5,656 bases of DNA from an uncultured Acholeplasmataceae bacterium (GTDB lineage: Bacteria > Bacillota_I > Bacilli_A > Acholeplasmatales > Acholeplasmataceae): assembly GCA_937983315.1 (NCBI GenBank), contig CALKAH010000018.1:1-5656 (forward strand). The letters run 5' to 3'. Of the stretch, positions 5,611-5,656 are shown one piece after another. The notes below the pieces were generated by a model. That model had not been told where the DNA came from, did no database searches, and saw nothing but the letters and a program-made list of their open reading frames with translations. Positions within the stretch are counted from its first letter, which is position 1; each line of letters begins with the position of its first letter. The translations under genes and the position numbers were made by a program.

Positions 5611-5656
5611 AGATCGGAAGAGCACACGTCTGAACTCCAGTCACCGAATACGATCT
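5611..5656 (+). other. Illumina TruSeq adapter read-through (not genomic)
   Basis: From AGATCGGAAGAGC at 5611 the sequence follows the TruSeq index-side adapter exactly for 34 bases, through GAACTCCAGTCAC ending at 5644. An 8-base index CGAATACG (5645-5652) and ATCT, the start of the flow-cell segment, follow. The structure of adapter, index and flow-cell segment leaves no biological alternative. These 46 bases should be trimmed. They are the source of the false C-terminal residues IGRAHV in the last reading frame. Confidence 0.98.

Noticed and set aside
5611..5633. C-terminal IGRAHV and stop codon of the cyclase
   Set aside because: These codons are adapter sequence, not genome.

Overview
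The window looks like a short piece of an AT-rich (roughly 40% G+C by eye), compact, low-GC Gram-positive-type chromosome. Shine-Dalgarno sites are strong (GGAGG, AGGAGG), sigma-A-type promoters are near consensus, and intrinsic terminators are short and sit right at stop codons. TGA serves as a stop and Trp is encoded by TGG, so the standard bacterial code applies. This fits Bacillota or an Acholeplasma/Izemoplasma-like relative, and argues against code-4 mycoplasmas. I cannot place it more closely.

Layout. Three minus-strand genes fill the left 3.3 kb, each apparently with its own promoter and terminator: a cytoplasmic GH105-type unsaturated rhamnogalacturonyl hydrolase (78-1211), a gamma-glutamyltransferase-family Ntn hydrolase of the YwrD/HpxW kind (1354-2955), and a small three-helix membrane protein of unknown function (3022-3306). 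A 127-bp divergent promoter region (3307-3433) separates them from a plus-strand operon. That operon holds an AlkA/Mag1-type HhH-GPD DNA glycosylase (3434-4048), glucose-6-phosphate dehydrogenase (zwf, 4057-5421) and the start of a cyclase-family metallohydrolase (from 5418, ATGA overlap with zwf).

The right end is not genomic. From 5611 to 5656 the sequence is Illumina TruSeq adapter followed by an 8-base index and the start of the flow-cell sequence. The cyclase gene is therefore cut at 5610, and the IGRAHV tail of its apparent reading frame is an artefact.

How the genes relate: GH105 handles the final step of pectin (rhamnogalacturonan I) fragment breakdown inside the cell, the GGT-like protein is an amidohydrolase or transferase of uncertain substrate, and Zwf makes NADPH at the entry of the oxidative pentose phosphate pathway. 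The glycosylase-zwf-cyclase cluster is tightly packed, but I see no common pathway. I find no CRISPR array, mobile element, RNA gene or recognisable new multi-gene system. The most notable points are the adapter, the substituted substrate-binding residues of the GGT-like enzyme, the short C-terminus and Arg-to-Met change in Zwf, and candidate operator repeats in two promoters.
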